Origin: Pseudescherichia sp031998825
Lineage (GTDB): Bacteria; Pseudomonadota; Gammaproteobacteria; Enterobacterales; Enterobacteriaceae
Assembly: GCF_031998825.1 (NCBI RefSeq)
Contig: NZ_DAMACX010000010.1
Span: 1 to 64,000, forward strand
Reading direction: 5' to 3'
Length of the DNA: 64,000 bases
Made by a program: the position numbers and the translations under genes. Below are positions 24,715-32,885 of the stretch, piece by piece. The first letter of the stretch is position 1. Each line of letters opens with the position of its first letter. Below the pieces are notes generated by a model. It did not search any database. It was given only the letters and a program-made list of their open reading frames with translations, and was not told the DNA's origin.

Positions 24715-26115
24715 TTAATCCATTAACAGACGCACACTGAACACAATTTCCCGCCCCTGCTGTTCTGCTGACAGCTCGCCGCCGTGAGCATGAATGATCG
24801 ACCTTGTAATTGATAATCCCAGCCCCGCGCCTTCCGTGTTGTAGAACCTTGATGAGTCTGCGCGATAGAACCGGTCAAACAAACGTTCCAGATTAGCGGG
24901 AACCTGGCCGGATATCGTATTCGTAATCATCACGTTCACACAGTCACTGTCACGCTCAAGGTGTATCGCTGTACAGGTGTTATCGGGAGAATACTTGATT
25001 GCATTGGAAAGCAGGTTACTGAAAGCACGTCGGAGCATATCGCTGTCTCCGGCAACAACGCCCTCTCCTTCAACCGTGATTGTCTTTCCTGTTTCGTCTG
25101 CCAGGGGCTCGAACAACTCACGTAATTCATTCAGTTCGGCTGCCAGATCCACATCATGTTTATCCAGCCGCAGCAGACCATGCTCTGAACGTGCCAGAAA
25201 AAGCATGTCACTGGTCATTCGTGACAACCTTTTCAGTTCTTCCAGGTTAGCGAATAAAATTTCGCGGTAATGCGAAACATCCCTTTCCTTAGCCAGTGCA
25301 AACTGCGTCTGCATCATCAGATTACTGACTGGTGTGCGCAGCTCATGCGCGATGTCAGACGAGAAATCTGACAGTTTCCGGAATGCCCCCTCCAGGCGAT
25401 CAAACATATTATTGAACTCCTGCATGGTCTCAGAGATTTCCGGCGGAGCCAGATCGGGATTTAGACGCTGATCCAGGCTGTGTACAGTCATGGAGGAAGC
25501 CAGACTGGTCATTTCCCGTAGCGGTTTCAGACCAATACGTGTGGTCAGCCAGCCCAGAAAAACAGAAATAAAGACCAGACCGATATTGAACCAGAACAGC
25601 CAGGTACTGAGTTTGTCCATAAACAGGGTGTGATACCCAGTATCCGTGGCAACCGTAATGATGACATGTTTGCTTTTACCCTGTTCCGGCGTCACGGCAA
25701 CCCGCCGCGAGATACTGCGGTACACGGTGTTATTTTCTTCCGTCTGGATCATATAGTCGAGAATATCACCCGACTTATTAAGCAGGACCGCTGGAACAAC
25801 AGAATTTTTGGCATAGAGTTCAACAATTTTTTCATTTTCCATGTTTTTTATAGAAATGAATAAGCCATTGTGCCCCACCATCGCATCGTTTATTTTTTCT
25901 GATAATGACTTAATATCCGTTTTGTTCCTGAACGTCTCTGTTTTAAGAAACTCTTCGGTGAGCTGAAGTTTACCTGTCAGAAAATCGCGGTCCTGATTAT
26001 CGAAATAGCCATTAAGGGTGCTAATCAGGATAAAACTTGATAACCACCATACCGTAAGCATCACCGCAGAAAAAATCAGGCTCAGGCGTGTGGTCAGGGA
26101 AATTTTGAACCTCAC
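24715..26115 (-). CDS. pcoS: Copper-sensing histidine kinase PcoS
   Basis: Inner-membrane sensor of periplasmic copper, 466 residues as in E. coli plasmid pRJ1004. First membrane segment about 10-30, periplasmic sensor to about 160, second segment about 165-185, HAMP, then the dimerisation box SSDIAHELRTPVSNLMMQ with the phospho-His. The ATP-binding domain has NLLSNAIKYSPDN (N box) and GAGLGLSI (G box). Its start overlaps the pcoR stop (ATGA), so the two are co-translated. Confidence 0.96.
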   Translation of the reverse strand: MRFKISLTTRLSLIFSAVMLTVWWLSSFILISTLNGYFDNQDRDFLTGKLQLTEEFLKTETFRNKTDIKSLSEKINDAMVGHNGLFISIKNMENEKIVELYAKNSVVPAVLLNKSGDILDYMIQTEENNTVYRSISRRVAVTPEQGKSKHVIITVATDTGYHTLFMDKLSTWLFWFNIGLVFISVFLGWLTTRIGLKPLREMTSLASSMTVHSLDQRLNPDLAPPEISETMQEFNNMFDRLEGAFRKLSDFSSDIAHELRTPVSNLMMQTQFALAKERDVSHYREILFANLEELKRLSRMTSDMLFLARSEHGLLRLDKHDVDLAAELNELRELFEPLADETGKTITVEGEGVVAGDSDMLRRAFSNLLSNAIKYSPDNTCTAIHLERDSDCVNVMITNTISGQVPANLERLFDRFYRADSSRFYNTEGAGLGLSITRSIIHAHGGELSAEQQGREIVFSVRLLMD

Positions 26116-26792
26116 TCTTCTCTGATCTCCAGGACATATCCGGCACCGCGAACGGTATGGATCAGTTTTGGCTCAAAGTCATCATCAATTTTACTTCTCA
26201 GACGTCTCACGGCGACATCAATCACATTCGTATCACTGTCAAAATTCATGTTCCAGACCAGGGACGAGATAAGACTCCTGGGTAACACTTCTCCGGTGCG
26301 TTGCAGCAGCAACTCAAGCAGAACGTATTCTTTACCGGTGAGATGGATCTTCTTCCCCGAACGGATCACGGTCCGGCGCACCATATCAACGGTCATATCG
26401 GCGATGGTGCAGACTGTTGCGGCCTGCGAGCGTGCCCGGCGCAGTAGGGTTCTTACACGTGCAACCAGCTCCGTAAAATCAAAGGGCTTAATCAGGTAGT
26501 CATCTGCGCCAAGCTCCAGTCCTTTCACTTTGTCCCGCACGTTGTCCTTTGCGGTTAAAAACAGGACCGGTTCTTCGTGCCCGGACTCCCTCAGTGCGCT
26601 GATGATTTGCCACCCGTCGAGGAAAGGCAGCATCACGTCCAGTATTATCAAATCATACTGTCCCTTCGACGCGGCCCCGAGACCATCGCGGCCATTATTA
26701 AAGAGATCGGCCTGATAGCCTTCCTCAACCAGTCCCTGCTGCAGGTAACGACCTGTTTTTTGTTCGTCTTCAACGATTAAAATACGCTGCAT
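26112..26792 (-). CDS. pcoR: Copper response regulator PcoR
   Basis: OmpR-family activator of pcoABCD, 226 residues. Receiver domain MQRILIVEDEQKTGRYLQ with acceptor Asp in DLIILDVMLPFLDG (about residue 51) and Lys in DDYLIKPFDF; C-terminal winged helix with NVIDVAVRRLRSKI. I use the ATG at 26792; a TTG two codons earlier is open. Overlaps pcoS. The likely target is the TTACA palindrome at 31021. Confidence 0.96.
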   Translation of the reverse strand: MQRILIVEDEQKTGRYLQQGLVEEGYQADLFNNGRDGLGAASKGQYDLIILDVMLPFLDGWQIISALRESGHEEPVLFLTAKDNVRDKVKGLELGADDYLIKPFDFTELVARVRTLLRRARSQAATVCTIADMTVDMVRRTVIRSGKKIHLTGKEYVLLELLLQRTGEVLPRSLISSLVWNMNFDSDTNVIDVAVRRLRSKIDDDFEPKLIHTVRGAGYVLEIREE

Positions 26793-26846
26793 GGTCAACT
26801 CGCTGATATGAAAGTAAAAATCTCACGCATGAGCTTTGGCTGTCCC

Positions 26847-27767
26847 CTAGCTGACCTGAGACGGAGCAAGCATTCCGAGCCACGCTACGGCGCCCAGAAT
26901 GATAATCGCAACAACGAATTCTGTCAGGATGCTGTTTCGCATCAGGGCAACGCTGCGATCATAATTCCCTTCCCTGACCATAACTTCAAGCCGGGGACCC
27001 AGGTGAAACCGGTTTGCTGCAGCCAGAAGAAGCATCAGAACAAACAGAGCCGTCTTGGCAAGCAATATCCTCCCCCAGGAACTGTTGAATAAGGGAGTTA
27101 AGTTACCCTCAGCAATATACAGATAGTTGACCAGCGCACTCAGGATCAGGGCTACAACAATCACCGTTCCTGCCGTGGCAAATTTTGCCAGGGAGTCAGA
27201 TATCACAATGACGCTCTGTGCATTATGCTCGTTTCTGCGCATCAGCAGGATAGCAAATGCAACCAGAGCACCTGTCCAGGCACCTGCAGCGCCGAGATGG
27301 GTCAGATCGCTCAGTAAATGGAGATAGTAATGCAGACCGTCATGCATAACGGCGTGTCCTCCCCAGGCAAGTGTAGCCAGCGCCACGCCCCCACTCATCG
27401 TCATCAGCAGGCAGGACAATACTCTCTTATTAGTGTAAAGGAACAAAGCACCGAGTGTGGTAAACAGGGCACAGAGCCTGACAATCCAGCTAATACCCAC
27501 ATCAGTTTCTTCTATCACCATCTCGATAACATGGATGGATAATTCTCTGAGGTCAGTTACTCCACTCATGGCATTAGATACCAGGAGCATATTAATGCCA
27601 GTAAGAATGATGCCTGTAACAACAGCAAAGGTTATAAACGACCTGAAATTATAGGTTTCATGTCTGACACCGCTTATTCCATATATCTGAAAAAATGGCA
27701 ATCCAAATATTACCATCAAATCCAGATAAAGAAGAAAACGAATAACAATCATAATCAGGTCGTTCAT
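26847..27767 (-). CDS. pcoD: Copper resistance membrane protein PcoD
   Basis: Integral inner-membrane protein of the CopD family, with about eight hydrophobic segments in 306 residues. It is thought to move copper across the inner membrane together with PcoC, helping load PcoA. Conserved His residues lie in GGHAVMHDGLHYYLHLLSDL (near residue 138). It follows pcoC by 4 bp and precedes pcoRS in the usual pcoABCDRS order. Confidence 0.95.
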   Translation of the reverse strand: MNDLIMIVIRFLLYLDLMVIFGLPFFQIYGISGVRHETYNFRSFITFAVVTGIILTGINMLLVSNAMSGVTDLRELSIHVIEMVIEETDVGISWIVRLCALFTTLGALFLYTNKRVLSCLLMTMSGGVALATLAWGGHAVMHDGLHYYLHLLSDLTHLGAAGAWTGALVAFAILLMRRNEHNAQSVIVISDSLAKFATAGTVIVVALILSALVNYLYIAEGNLTPLFNSSWGRILLAKTALFVLMLLLAAANRFHLGPRLEVMVREGNYDRSVALMRNSILTEFVVAIIILGAVAWLGMLAPSQVS

Positions 27768-27771
27768 AATA

Positions 27772-28152
27772 TTACTTCACTGTAAAGGTGTAATTACCGG
27801 TAATAGGGTGCGTATCTGAAGAAACCGCGCGCCAGTCAACACGATAAGTGCCAGCGGGTAAAGGCTCTCGCGGAATAATGACCATCGATTTAGGGTCAGC
27901 GCCTGGCGCCACTTTTGCCGCGACCGGCATCGGAGAATGTGATGACATGCCTTTCATACCCGTCATCGTTAATTTTGCACCTGAGAATTTCACGGTCAGA
28001 TTTTCCGAGAAATTAAGCTGAATCTTTTCCGGGGCCGCTACGGCTGAATCAGCCTGTGGCACAGAGCTTTTTAATTCCGGATGGGCCATAGCAGAGAAAG
28101 CAACGCCCATAACGAGGCCACCTGTAAGAATGGCTTTATTTAAAATCGACAT
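27772..28152 (-). CDS. pcoC: Periplasmic copper carrier PcoC
   Basis: CopC-family beta-barrel carrier that binds Cu(I) and Cu(II). Signal peptide about 1-23 ending FSAMA, so the mature chain starts HPELKSSV with the Cu(II)-binding N-terminal His. The Met-rich Cu(I) site is MTGMKGMSSHSPM (about residues 62-76). Length 126 is the normal size. Sits between pcoB and pcoD. Confidence 0.96.
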   Translation of the reverse strand: MSILNKAILTGGLVMGVAFSAMAHPELKSSVPQADSAVAAPEKIQLNFSENLTVKFSGAKLTMTGMKGMSSHSPMPVAAKVAPGADPKSMVIIPREPLPAGTYRVDWRAVSSDTHPITGNYTFTVK

Positions 28153-28191
28153 TTTATTTACCTGTTTAGTTGAGTGTTTTATATCAGTGCG

Positions 28192-29082
28192 TTAAAACCA
28201 GATTCTGGCTCCCGCCAGGAATACTACCTGATGGTCTTTCTCACCTTCTCTTTTCGCCATATCGGATGTTTTCCCGTAAAGTTGATTCCAGGAAACGCCT
28301 ATATAGGGTGCAAACTCACGGCGTATTTCATAGCGCAGCCGGAGCCCCAGCTCTGTGTCAGTCAGTCCCCTGCCGCGACCCCGCGATTCATCATCCTGAC
28401 TGTAGAAATTCACCTCATAGGATGGCTGGAGTATGAGCCGGTTAGTCAGTAAAACGTCGTATTCTCCTCCCAGACGAAGGGCTGCTTTTCCGCCATTACT
28501 GACAAAACCCGAAATTTCAGACTCAAAATTATAGAGTGCCAGCCCCTGAAAACCGACAGCAGCCCAGGTCCGGGCAGAAGCAGGTCTGAAATCCTGCCTG
28601 ACACCCGCAACCAAATCCCACCATGGGCCAACCGCATGTCCCCAGAGTAACTGCGCTTCAGCCGCCTCCGTTTCCCCATTGCTTCGTTCACCTTCACTCT
28701 TTAGCCAAATCCGATCTGTGTCGCCTCCAATCCAGCTGTTAACACTCCAGCTGAAATTGTTGGTGTTATCCGACCGTTGCCATTCCAGTTGATCCAGCAG
28801 AACCAGATAATTAATCGCACTGTCGTGAATCGCATGCCCCTGTAAATTGCCGAATGCAGCCTTCCGGTCGGCATCGGTAACAGGCGGAATTGGCGTTCTG
28901 CTCTCAGTTACAATGGGCTCCATTGACGTCATCTCAGTGAAATTCTCATCTGCTGGCATCTGCATGGCAGACATGTCGTGCCCGGCGTGGGGATCTGCAG
29001 AGACGGAGCCCGCCGCAATAGAAAGCTGTGAGGTAAACAAACCGGCGACCAGAACAGGTATGGCCTTCAAATTTCTCTTCAT
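28192..29082 (-). CDS. pcoB: Outer-membrane copper protein PcoB
   Basis: CopB-family outer-membrane beta-barrel required for full resistance, possibly an exit path for oxidised copper. Signal peptide about 1-23, then a Met/His-rich stretch DPHAGHDMSAMQMPADENF, then alternating beta-strand sequence ending in an aromatic residue (GARIWF), typical of outer-membrane proteins. I choose the ATG at 29082 behind GGAGGA (296 residues). Two ATGs further upstream overlap the pcoA stop. Confidence 0.94.
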   Translation of the reverse strand: MKRNLKAIPVLVAGLFTSQLSIAAGSVSADPHAGHDMSAMQMPADENFTEMTSMEPIVTESRTPIPPVTDADRKAAFGNLQGHAIHDSAINYLVLLDQLEWQRSDNTNNFSWSVNSWIGGDTDRIWLKSEGERSNGETEAAEAQLLWGHAVGPWWDLVAGVRQDFRPASARTWAAVGFQGLALYNFESEISGFVSNGGKAALRLGGEYDVLLTNRLILQPSYEVNFYSQDDESRGRGRGLTDTELGLRLRYEIRREFAPYIGVSWNQLYGKTSDMAKREGEKDHQVVFLAGARIWF

Positions 29083-29087
29083 TCGCA

Positions 29088-30905
29088 TCATTCCTCCACC
29101 CGGACTTCACGAAACATTCCCATTTCCATGTGATAGAGCAAATGGCAGTGATACGCCCAGCGGCCAAGCGCATCTGCTGTCACTCTGTAACTGCGTTTTG
29201 TACCAGGGGGAACATCTATTGTGTGTTTACGAACCATGAAATTACCGTTTTCATCTTCCAGATCGCTCCACATACCATGCAGGTGAATGGGGTGAGTCAT
29301 CATGGTATCGTTGATCAGCGTGATCCTGAGCCGCTCACCGTATTTCAGCAGCACCGGTGCGGCATCTGAAAACTTGATTCCGTTAAATGACCAGGCAAAC
29401 TTTTCCATGTGGCCGGTTAAATGCAGTTCTATGGTACGGCCAGGTTCACGTCCGTCAGGATCCTCAAAGCGGCTTTTCAAATCCGCGTACGTGAGAACCT
29501 TTCTTCCGTTATTTCGAAGACCAATACCCGGATCATTTAATTTCGGAGAGACGCTCATCGCCTGCATATCAACCAGTGGGTTATCCGTTTCTGACGCAGG
29601 ATGACTTTGCATACCCGGCATTCCGGCCATCCGGGAATGATCCATACCGGCCATGCTGCTGTGATCCATGGGCGCGGAGGATGTCCCGCTATCCGGAAGG
29701 TCAGCACCGTCCATAGACATCATCTCTCCGCTGTTATCCATGCCTCCCATCTGGCTGTGGTCCATTCCTGCCATATCATGTCCCATTCCCCCCATACCCA
29801 TGTCTTCCATGGTCAACAGAGGACGGGGATCGAGGGGGGGAACGGCAGCACTTAACCCCTCTCTCGTGGCCAGTGTCCCTCGAGCGTAACCGGTCCTGTC
29901 CATGGATTGTGCGAAGATGGTATAGGCCTCACCCTGAGGCTCCACAATGACATCATAGGTTTCGGCAACGGCAATCCTGAATTCGTCAACGGTAACCGGG
30001 TTTACATACTGGCCATCTGCAGCCACGACCGTCATTTTCAGCCCGGGGATACGGATATCGAAATAGGTCATTGCCGAGCCGTTGATAAACCGTAAGCGTA
30101 TCTTTTCACCGGGACGGAACAGTCCGGTCCAGTTTTTCAGCGGGGCCTGCCCGTTCATGAGATAGGTGTAGGTGTAGCCACTGACATCCGCGAGGTCAGT
30201 CGGATTCATTTTCATTTCAGCCCACATTTTCCGATCGGCAATGGTGGCTGACAGCCCCCTGGTATTCACGTCGCGGAAAAAAGAGCCAACGGTTGGTTTA
30301 TTGAAATTGTAGTAATCCGACTGTTTTTTTAATTTTTTCAGCAGGCTGTGAGGATTTTCATCGGTCCAGTCAGACAACATGACCACATGCTCACGATCGT
30401 AAGCAAACGGTTCTGGCTCCCTGGCATCGATGATAATGGCACCGTATACCCCCTCCTGTTCCTGCAGACCGGAATGGCTGTGGTACCAGTAAGTCCCGTT
30501 CTGCTTAACCTTAAAGGTGTAAACGTAGGTATCATCAGGCTCTATGCCCATAAAACTCAGCCCCGGAACACCATCCATATTGGCCGGAAGAATAATGCCG
30601 TGCCAGTGAATGGACGTCTGTTCATTAAGACGGTTTTTGACCTTCAGGGTAATGGTGTCACCTTCTTTCCAGCGAAGAACGGGCCCCGGCAGGCCTCCAT
30701 TGATTGTTTTGGCCTGACGCTCACTGCCCGTGATATTGACGGCCGTTTCACCAATGGTCAGGTCAAACTGAGTACCCTGCAGGGATGCGGCAACTGGCAG
30801 GCTCAGACTGGAACGCGCATTGAAACTCCATACGCCAAGACTTCCGGCTACGCCAGAGAGGGTTAACCCCTTCAGGAAAGTTCGTCGAGACGTTTTCAAC
30901 AGCAT
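29088..30905 (-). CDS. pcoA: Multicopper oxidase PcoA
   Basis: Periplasmic oxidase that converts Cu(I) to the less toxic Cu(II) and oxidises catechols. A Tat signal is visible (SRRTFLKGL, residues 6-14). Copper ligands: HWHG, YHSHSG, then HPIHLHG and YHCHLLYHMEMGMF at the C-terminus. A Met-rich insert of MGGMxHxMAGMDH repeats (about 370-450) probably gathers copper. Its length of 605 residues matches pRJ1004 PcoA. First gene of the minus-strand pcoABCDRS operon. Confidence 0.97.
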   Translation of the reverse strand: MLLKTSRRTFLKGLTLSGVAGSLGVWSFNARSSLSLPVAASLQGTQFDLTIGETAVNITGSERQAKTINGGLPGPVLRWKEGDTITLKVKNRLNEQTSIHWHGIILPANMDGVPGLSFMGIEPDDTYVYTFKVKQNGTYWYHSHSGLQEQEGVYGAIIIDAREPEPFAYDREHVVMLSDWTDENPHSLLKKLKKQSDYYNFNKPTVGSFFRDVNTRGLSATIADRKMWAEMKMNPTDLADVSGYTYTYLMNGQAPLKNWTGLFRPGEKIRLRFINGSAMTYFDIRIPGLKMTVVAADGQYVNPVTVDEFRIAVAETYDVIVEPQGEAYTIFAQSMDRTGYARGTLATREGLSAAVPPLDPRPLLTMEDMGMGGMGHDMAGMDHSQMGGMDNSGEMMSMDGADLPDSGTSSAPMDHSSMAGMDHSRMAGMPGMQSHPASETDNPLVDMQAMSVSPKLNDPGIGLRNNGRKVLTYADLKSRFEDPDGREPGRTIELHLTGHMEKFAWSFNGIKFSDAAPVLLKYGERLRITLINDTMMTHPIHLHGMWSDLEDENGNFMVRKHTIDVPPGTKRSYRVTADALGRWAYHCHLLYHMEMGMFREVRVEE

Positions 30906-31020
30906 GCGCATTCCCTTATTTAAAGTATGGTTACTGACAGAATTCGAGAACCGATTTAAATTAAATTACTGGTTCATCCACTACAATGAAATGAATCTAG
31001 CACACCTTAAGAAACAAATT

Positions 31021-31038
31021 CATTACAATCGTGTAATG
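31021..31038. promoter_or_regulatory. PcoR box in the pcoA/pcoE1 divergent promoter region
   Basis: CATTACA-ATCG-TGTAATG, a perfect 7-bp inverted repeat. A further TGTATTACA half lies at about 31047-31056. It lies between the divergent pcoA and pcoE1 genes in the 233-bp gap and fits the known PcoR box of the pcoA promoter. Confidence 0.65.
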
Positions 31039-31138
31039 TACATAGCTGTATTACATTTACGTCATCTTCCCCACAGGTTGATTATTTTTATATATGATCA
31101 TAAGGACATCTTTTATGTACCTCAGAAGGTAATTACAC

Positions 31139-31588
31139 ATGAATATATTAATCACGACCACTGCGTTTACAGCTTTATTTTGTGGGGCAGCTTTTGCTCA
31201 GTCCAGTGATATTGCCCATGAAGCACATCGATTTGTTAATAATGCCTCAGCCGTCAGTCATGTGAATTCCTCGACGCATGAAAACTTACCGGACAGGGTT
31301 AATAAAAACAACACGCCCTCATTCTCTGAAATGAATGAACATGAAAGGGCCATTGTTGCTCATTCATTTATGAACAACAGCGCGTCCTATGCGCATCAGA
31401 AAATGATTGAGGAACATAAAAAAATGCTGTCCGGCAGTGATGCAAATTCAAAGACCTCGTCTTCTTCTTTTAACGAACTGAATGCCGGAGAAAAAGCCGC
31501 TCTCGTGCATGAGCAGGTCAATAATGCCGGTGCGGAAGCACATCAGACGCAGGCAAGAAAGCTTCGCGGGCTGTATTCGACCAGGTAA
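31139..31588 (+). CDS. pcoE1: SilE/PcoE-like periplasmic protein (PcoE1)
   Basis: 149 residues with a signal peptide (about 1-20, ending AFA) and repeated blocks of the SilE/PcoE type: SFSEMNEHERAIVAHSFMNN, HQKMIEEHKKMLSG, ALVHEQVNNAGAEAHQTQ. It has fewer Met and His than PcoE or SilE, so metal capacity may be lower. It is transcribed away from pcoA, across the PcoR box. In published copper/silver islands the gene in this place is called pcoE1. Confidence 0.85.
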   Translation: MNILITTTAFTALFCGAAFAQSSDIAHEAHRFVNNASAVSHVNSSTHENLPDRVNKNNTPSFSEMNEHERAIVAHSFMNNSASYAHQKMIEEHKKMLSGSDANSKTSSSSFNELNAGEKAALVHEQVNNAGAEAHQTQARKLRGLYSTR

Positions 31589-31697
31589 CTGCAGGCGGGT
31601 TAGTGCTTAGCGTCAGGTGCGCAGCAGGGCTTTACTGACGGGTTACGTAGCAGGACATGAGCCCCATATTGCTCTGCCGTAACCTGTTTCAGTCCCG

Positions 31698-31784
31698 TTA
31701 ATCATCACCGTCGGGCTGGTCATACAGTTCCCAGAGCTTCAGGAGCAAACGGGAAACAAGATATGTTACAAAAATGACGACCAT
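31698..31784 (-). CDS. Possible 28-aa membrane protein
   Basis: A short frame starting MVVIFVTYLVSRLLLKLW and ending in an acidic tail QPDGDD. One hydrophobic segment, N-terminus outside the charged tail, and GGGAG 8 nt before the ATG. It lies in the otherwise empty 288-bp gap between pcoE1 and pcoG, on the opposite strand. Not recognised; it could be a small protein of the island or chance. Confidence 0.35.
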   Translation of the reverse strand: MVVIFVTYLVSRLLLKLWELYDQPDGDD

Positions 31785-31876
31785 CAACGGTGCTCCCGAT
31801 TAACTGACAGATGACACGCCTCCTGAAAACCCCTAGCATACGCCGCAGTGTTCATGCTAACGGCGAATTCCAGTAA

Positions 31877-32614
31877 ATGTATTCTACCGATGTCGTAAAA
31901 GAAAATGCCTACCTTTCAGCCACCCGCTCGGGGCTGGAATCGAACGAGATCGCTACTCTTCAGCGCTCCTTGCCTTCCCGGTTTAATCTGCGGCATTTGA
32001 AAAAAAATGAATCATTAAAACTCGTACTGCAAAAGAAAGCGGGAAAATCACGTGTCGTGGCCTATAAATTTACGTCCGGTTCATTTAATTACACGGCGTA
32101 TCGTATATCAGATAAAAAGTTCTATAACCTTTCCGATACTTCCGGGAAAGGCAGTCTCGATTATCCGTTACCGGCCACAGCAAGACTCAGTTCGCCTTTC
32201 AATCCTGCAAGACTTAACCCGGTATCGGGAAAAGTGAGTCCCCATAATGGCATTGATTATTCCATGCCCATGAACACGAAAATAGTCAGCGTCATCGACG
32301 GAAAAATCACCCGGGCCGAATACAACAGTACCATGGGATATTTTGTTGAAGTAACGGGAAAAGCCGGTGTTAAAACTCGCTATCTCCACCTCAATAAAAT
32401 ACTCGTTACTAAAGGGGCCAGGGTTACCCGGGGAGACGCTATTGCGTTATCCGGTAACAGCGGACGTTCATCCGGTCCTCATCTGCATTACGAGCTGGTC
32501 ATCAATAACAATCCTGTTAACTCACTGGCGTTCCGGGCAGCGGCACCCGCTGATAACAAACTTGAACAGCATGCCTTTGCGCATGCCAGAGACTACGAAC
32601 GATACCTGGACTGA
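31877..32614 (+). CDS. pcoG: M23-family peptidase PcoG
   Basis: Zinc endopeptidase of the LytM/MepM type, which normally cuts peptidoglycan cross-links. Zinc ligands: SPHNGIDYSMP (His, Asp) and GPHLHYEL (His) in the C-terminal 120 residues. The preceding part resembles the MepM region before the peptidase domain. At 245 residues it lacks MepM's N-terminal half and any signal peptide, and a stop codon directly precedes the ATG, so it may be truncated. A copper-related role is unproven. Confidence 0.82.
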   Translation: MYSTDVVKENAYLSATRSGLESNEIATLQRSLPSRFNLRHLKKNESLKLVLQKKAGKSRVVAYKFTSGSFNYTAYRISDKKFYNLSDTSGKGSLDYPLPATARLSSPFNPARLNPVSGKVSPHNGIDYSMPMNTKIVSVIDGKITRAEYNSTMGYFVEVTGKAGVKTRYLHLNKILVTKGARVTRGDAIALSGNSGRSSGPHLHYELVINNNPVNSLAFRAAAPADNKLEQHAFAHARDYERYLD

Positions 32615-32616
32615 TA

Positions 32617-32639
32617 ACGGGGCCGCGACGCGGCCCCGT
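32617..32639. terminator. Strong hairpin between pcoG and the DUF2933 gene
   Basis: ACGGGGCCGC and GCGGCCCCGT pair perfectly over 10 bp around GAC between two convergent genes. Only a delayed T-run follows on the plus strand, so it may act as a barrier rather than a classical terminator. Confidence 0.55.
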
Positions 32640-32647
32640 CTGCCGGA

Positions 32648-32845
32648 TTAATTTTTTTTATCGTTTTCACTTCCTTGATGTTGATGATCTCCATGCCCTC
32701 CGTGGCCGTGGAAAAGATGCATTAGCGGGCAGACCAGCAATAACAGATATGGCCAGTAACCTGCCACATGTGACCAGTGTTCGCGCAGGAGGGCAAATGC
32801 CGCGATCGCGGCGACAGCAATAAGCGCATAGGTGGTACTTTTCAT
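32648..32845 (-). CDS. DUF2933-like small membrane protein
   Basis: 65 residues: one or two hydrophobic segments (about 6-20 and 28-42, WPYLLLLVCPLMHLFHGH) followed by a His/Gly-rich tail GHGGHGDHQHQG that could bind metal. Such proteins are common beside copper and silver efflux genes. It is on the same strand as silP, 40 bp downstream of it, with an AAGGAG ribosome site. Confidence 0.85.
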   Translation of the reverse strand: MKSTTYALIAVAAIAAFALLREHWSHVAGYWPYLLLLVCPLMHLFHGHGGHGDHQHQGSENDKKN

Positions 32846-32885
32846 ACTGGACTCCTTCTGTTCGTAACAGCCCCTTCACTCAGTG

